Assembly: GCA_027297845.1 (NCBI GenBank)
Contig: JAPUHG010000195.1
Location: 1-10,349, forward strand
Length of the DNA: 10,349 nt
Source of the DNA: Gammaproteobacteria bacterium
GTDB taxonomy: Bacteria; Pseudomonadota; Gammaproteobacteria; Steroidobacterales; MnTg04
Reading direction: 5' to 3'
Positions 7,115 to 10,349 of this stretch are shown here, piece after piece. Positions within the stretch are counted from its first letter, which is position 1. Each line of letters opens with the position of its first letter. Under the pieces are notes generated by a model that was not told where the DNA came from, searched no databases, and saw only the letters and a program-made list of their open reading frames with translations. The position numbers were made by a program, and so were the translations under genes.

Positions 7115-8302
7115 ATGGCGGAACTGATCGACATCGTGGTACCTGAGGGGCAGGAAGAAGGTACTGAATCGACGCTGATGAAATGGCTAAAGCAGGCCGG
7201 AGACACGGTTGTGCTGCATGAACCATTGATCGAGCTGGAAACCGACAAGGTGGTCGTCGAAATCGCGTCGCCGGCCAGCGGCGTATTGCACGAACTCCTG
7301 GTCGAAGAGCAAAGCCAGGTGGAACCCGGTACCGTGATCGGCCGGATCACGGCAGGAGCCGAGACCGTCACCGGCGATGCAGAACGCCAGCCTGACTCGG
7401 CCGCGCCGATAGAAAATGCTGCACTCGCTGGTCAACCGAAATTAAGTCCAGCCGTAAAAAAATTGCTCAAAAAGCATAACCTGGATGTTACCCAGATTAC
7501 CGGTAGCGGCCGCGGCGGCCGGGTGACTCGCGAAGATGTAGAGAATCATATCGCTGGCGGCGAAACGATTGTCGCCAAAGATTACGACGCACTTGCGCAA
7601 GCCAGCGAAGGGACGATTGTGCCCCATTCCATGATGCGCAAGCGCATCGCCGCACACATGTTAAAAAGTGTGCAGACCGCACCCCACGTCACCTGCGTGT
7701 TCGAGGCTGATATGTCGGCGGTGGTCACGCACCGGGAGAAAAACCGGGCCGGTTTGGAGGACCGGGGCGTCAAACTTACCTATACCGCCTATTTCATCAA
7801 AGCCGCGGCGGAAGCGTTGCAGGCCGTACCCGAGGTAAACAGCCGCTTCCACGATGAGGGCCTGGAATTATTTGCCGATATCAATATCGGCGTCGGCACG
7901 GCACTGGGCGACGAGGGTCTGATCGTGCCGGTCATTCACCGGGTGCAGGACATGACGCTGAATACGATTGCCGGGCAACTGCAAACCCTGACCGACAAAG
8001 CGCGCAAGGGTGAACTGGGCCAGGATGAAGTCAGCGGCGGCACCTTTACGATTTCAAATCATGGGGTCAGCGGCAGCCTGCTGGCGTCACCGATCATTAT
8101 CAATCAGCCGCAAAGCGCGATTCTCGGTATCGGCAAGCTGGAAAAAAGGGTTGTCGTCGTTGAGAGCGACGGCAAGGACCAAATGGAGATCCGGCCGCTG
8201 TGCTATGTGACCCTGACGATCGATCACCGTGCGCTCGACGCGCACCAGACCAACAAGTTCCTCTCCGTATTTGTTGCTACGCTGGAGATGTGGCCCGCTT
8301 AG
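7115..8302 (+). CDS. 2-oxo acid dehydrogenase E2 component (dihydrolipoyl acyltransferase)
   Basis: This 395-residue protein has the standard E2 order. An N-terminal lipoyl domain (about 2-78) carries the lipoylated Lys45 in ETDKVVVEI. A linker follows, then a peripheral subunit-binding domain (about 108-146, LSPAVKKLLKKHNLD...GSGRGGRVTREDV). The catalytic acyltransferase domain (about 168-395) ends with His371 and Asp375 in DHRALDAHQTNKF. It moves the acyl group from the lipoyl arm to CoA and forms the core of the complex. The usual DHRxxDG motif has Ala376 in place of Gly. The ATG at 7115 is preferred over a TTG 21 nt upstream that overlaps the E1 gene, because the lipoyl domain begins at once after it and AAGGAA (7099-7104) and AGGA (7109-7112) precede it. 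It is co-transcribed with E1. No E3 gene follows; the next gene is convergent. Branched-chain or 2-oxoglutarate-like specificity cannot be settled here. Confidence 0.92.
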   Translation: MAELIDIVVPEGQEEGTESTLMKWLKQAGDTVVLHEPLIELETDKVVVEIASPASGVLHELLVEEQSQVEPGTVIGRITAGAETVTGDAERQPDSAAPIENAALAGQPKLSPAVKKLLKKHNLDVTQITGSGRGGRVTREDVENHIAGGETIVAKDYDALAQASEGTIVPHSMMRKRIAAHMLKSVQTAPHVTCVFEADMSAVVTHREKNRAGLEDRGVKLTYTAYFIKAAAEALQAVPEVNSRFHDEGLELFADINIGVGTALGDEGLIVPVIHRVQDMTLNTIAGQLQTLTDKARKGELGQDEVSGGTFTISNHGVSGSLLASPIIINQPQSAILGIGKLEKRVVVVESDGKDQMEIRPLCYVTLTIDHRALDAHQTNKFLSVFVATLEMWPA

Positions 8303-8321
8303 CAGCCTGTCGAACCCAAGA
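8303..8321. other. Short convergent junction between E2 and paaZ
   Basis: Only 19 bases lie between the two stop codons of the converging genes. No stem-loop or T-run is visible, so any terminator must sit inside the coding ends or be Rho-dependent. Transcripts from the two sides probably overlap. Confidence 0.5.
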
Positions 8322-10349
8322 CTAATCTGCGGCGGCGGGCCCGGTCGCCACCATTGTGAGCACATCGTAAGCGGCAACGATTTCACCATCCTGATTAGTC
8401 ACTTCGGTGTCCCAGCGAACCTCACCGTAATTTTCACCCTCGCGCATCGTCTTCTGCTTGCAGGTCAGCCGAACCTTTAGCTCGTCGCCCATATAAACCG
8501 GTTGCGCGAATCTCAGATCATCCAGCCCGTAGTTCGCCAGCACCGGTCCAAAATCAGGTTGTACGAACAGACCGGCGGCCATCGAAACGATGAAATAGCC
8601 ATGCGCGACCCGCGCTTCAAAAAACGGGTTTTTTGCAGCCAGTTCATCGTCCATGTGCGCGTAGAATTTATCACCGCTGAGTTCGGCGAAATTCTCGATA
8701 TCCTCTACCGTTATTTTTCTGGATTCGGTGTGGTGCGTGTCACCTATCTCAAGCTCAGTAAAGTACTTGGTAAACGGATGCACCTTTTCGATATTTTCCT
8801 CACCACCGCGTATCCAGCGACGCGCGATCTTGCCAAGAGTAGTCGGCGACCCCTGCAAGGCAGTGCGTTGCATGTAATGGAGTACGCCGCGTATGCCGCC
8901 CATTTCCTCTCCCCCGCCGGCACGGCCGGGTCCACCGTGGACCAGGTGCGGCAATGGTGAGCCGTGGCCGGTCGATTCGGCCGCTGAGTCGCGATTGATG
9001 ATGACCAGCCGACCGTGATATGGCGCGATACCCAGCGCCAGAGTTTCCGCAATTTCATCATCGCCAGTGAACACCGAACCGGCCAGGCTGCCCTCACCCA
9101 TCCGCGCCAGTGTGATGGCCTGATCCAGCGTATCGTATGGCATAACCGTGCTAACCGGCCCGAAGGCTTCAACGCTGTGCACAGCCGGGCTGGTTAGCGG
9201 TCTTTGGCAATACAGAAGTACCGGCGCAAAAAAAGCGCCTTTTTTCGCATCAGCATCGATCACCTCGAAATTCTCCGGATCGCCATAAACGATGTCGGCG
9301 TCACCGCTAAGATCGCCTAACCGTTGCCGGACTTCGGCGCGCTGATCCTGGCTGGCCAGTGGGCCCATCTGGACTTCCTTGTTGGCCGGATCGCCAACCC
9401 GAATCTCGCCAAGCGCCTGCCCCAGAGCGCTGACCAATTCACCGCTGAACTCGGCTGGCGCGATGATCCTGCGTATCGCCGTGCATTTCTGACCGGCTTT
9501 CACCGTCATTTCACGAACCACTTCCTGGATATAAAGATCGAACTCAGGCGTGCCGGGTTTCGCATCCGGCCCCAATATCGATGCGTTCAACGAATCGGTC
9601 TCCGCGGTGAAACGCACCGACTGGTCGATCACGGTCTTGTTCTGTTGCAAGTATTCCGCCGTGGTCTTGGAGCCAGTGAACGCGATCACATCCTGACAAT
9701 TCAGGTGGTCGAAAAGATCACCAACGCGACCGCAGATCAACTGAACAGCGCCATCCGGCAATATGCCGGAGTCGATAATTCGCCTGACCATCACCTCCGT
9801 CAGATAAGACGTACTGGTCGCCGGTTTGACGATTGCAGGCATGCCTGCGAGCAGGCAGGGCGCAAGTTTCTCGAGCATCCCCCAGCAGGGAAAGTTGAAC
9901 GCGTTGATATGAACGGCGACGCCCTCGAGCGGCAGAAAGATATGCTGCCCGACGAAACTGCCGTTCTTTGACAAGAACTCGGGCTGACCATCGACATAAA
10001 CCGTGTCATTCGGCATTTCTCGCCGGCCCTTGCCAGAGTAGACGAACAACGTGGAAATACCGCCGTCTATATCGATCCATGAATCCGTGCGCGTTGCACC
10101 GGTTTTGCTGGAAAGTGCGTAGAATTCTTTTTTGTGCTCCATCAGGTAGATGGCCAGCGCCTTGAGCATGAGGGCGCGCTGGTGGAACGTGTACTTGCGA
10201 AGATTGGCGCCACCGACAGATCGTGCATAATGCGCCATCGCCCCAAAATCGAGCCCCTCGCTCGAAGACAGGCCTATCTCCTCGCCATCCAGGGCACTCA
10301 GCAGCGGTATACCGTCTGCGGAGCCTTGTTGCCAGCGGTTTTCTGCGAA
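8322..10349 (-). CDS. paaZ: Phenylacetate degradation bifunctional protein PaaZ (aldehyde dehydrogenase / enoyl-CoA hydratase; start beyond window)
   Basis: The frame is open to the right edge and gives 675 residues. Judged by E. coli PaaZ (681 residues), only about six to ten N-terminal residues are missing; the internal ATG at 10238 is not the start, because the 37 residues before it align with the family (FAENRWQQGSADG...EGLDFGAM). The aldehyde dehydrogenase domain fills about residues 1-520, with INAFNFPCWGMLEKLAP, Glu250 in FTAETDSLN and nucleophile Cys289 in AGQKCTAIRRI. The C-terminal MaoC-like hydratase (about 540-675) has SGDKFYAHMD with catalytic Asp560 and ARVAHGYF. In the phenylacetyl-CoA pathway the hydratase opens oxepin-CoA and the dehydrogenase oxidises the resulting semialdehyde to 3-oxo-5,6-dehydrosuberyl-CoA. 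Both active sites look intact, so it should do both steps. No other paa gene is visible; some may lie to the right. Confidence 0.95.
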   Translation of the reverse strand, partial: FAENRWQQGSADGIPLLSALDGEEIGLSSSEGLDFGAMAHYARSVGGANLRKYTFHQRALMLKALAIYLMEHKKEFYALSSKTGATRTDSWIDIDGGISTLFVYSGKGRREMPNDTVYVDGQPEFLSKNGSFVGQHIFLPLEGVAVHINAFNFPCWGMLEKLAPCLLAGMPAIVKPATSTSYLTEVMVRRIIDSGILPDGAVQLICGRVGDLFDHLNCQDVIAFTGSKTTAEYLQQNKTVIDQSVRFTAETDSLNASILGPDAKPGTPEFDLYIQEVVREMTVKAGQKCTAIRRIIAPAEFSGELVSALGQALGEIRVGDPANKEVQMGPLASQDQRAEVRQRLGDLSGDADIVYGDPENFEVIDADAKKGAFFAPVLLYCQRPLTSPAVHSVEAFGPVSTVMPYDTLDQAITLARMGEGSLAGSVFTGDDEIAETLALGIAPYHGRLVIINRDSAAESTGHGSPLPHLVHGGPGRAGGGEEMGGIRGVLHYMQRTALQGSPTTLGKIARRWIRGGEENIEKVHPFTKYFTELEIGDTHHTESRKITVEDIENFAELSGDKFYAHMDDELAAKNPFFEARVAHGYFIVSMAAGLFVQPDFGPVLANYGLDDLRFAQPVYMGDELKVRLTCKQKTMREGENYGEVRWDTEVTNQDGEIVAAYDVLTMVATGPAAAD

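Noticed and set aside
8322..10238. paaZ starting at the internal ATG at 10238
   Set aside because: The frame continues 37 codons to the window edge with sequence matching the PaaZ N-terminus, so the true start lies outside the window.

Overview
The window looks like the chromosome of a Gram-negative proteobacterium, most likely a gammaproteobacterium. The evidence is the outer-membrane TonB-dependent receptor remnant, a PaaZ-type aldehyde dehydrogenase/hydratase close to the E. coli enzyme, moderately high GC and dense gene packing. The class is an inference; no rRNA or taxonomic marker is present. There are no tRNA genes, CRISPR arrays, insertion sequences or phage genes.

Layout. Positions 1-4132 hold a minus-strand run read right to left. 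It starts with a ThDP enzyme of the catabolic acetolactate synthase type (2501-4132). An NAD(P)-dependent aldehyde dehydrogenase follows after 1 nt (1051-2499). After 56 nt comes a membrane-anchored FMN-binding glutamate-synthase-family protein (1-994) that runs off the left edge. The first two genes look translationally coupled. Next to this run, on the same strand, lies the C-terminal barrel piece of a TonB-dependent receptor without a start codon (about 4315-4845), read here as a decayed pseudogene.

From 4989 a plus-strand pair encodes a 2-oxo acid dehydrogenase: an E1 with alpha and beta halves fused in one chain (4989-7100, GTG start), then an E2 acyltransferase with one lipoyl domain (7115-8302). 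No E3 lies in the window, so a dihydrolipoamide dehydrogenase made elsewhere would have to complete the complex. Converging on E2, with 19 nt between stop codons, is a nearly complete paaZ (8322 to the right edge), the bifunctional ring-opening enzyme of aerobic phenylacetyl-CoA breakdown.

Taken together the genes are central or accessory carbon metabolism: 2-oxo acid handling through two ThDP systems, aldehyde oxidation, and one step of aromatic degradation. No defence, mobile or obviously new system is seen. The points worth a second look are the ThDP enzyme/aldehyde dehydrogenase/GltB-like operon with no acetolactate decarboxylase beside it, the fused E1 of unknown substrate, a substitution in the E2 active-site motif, and the receptor remnant between the two divergent units.
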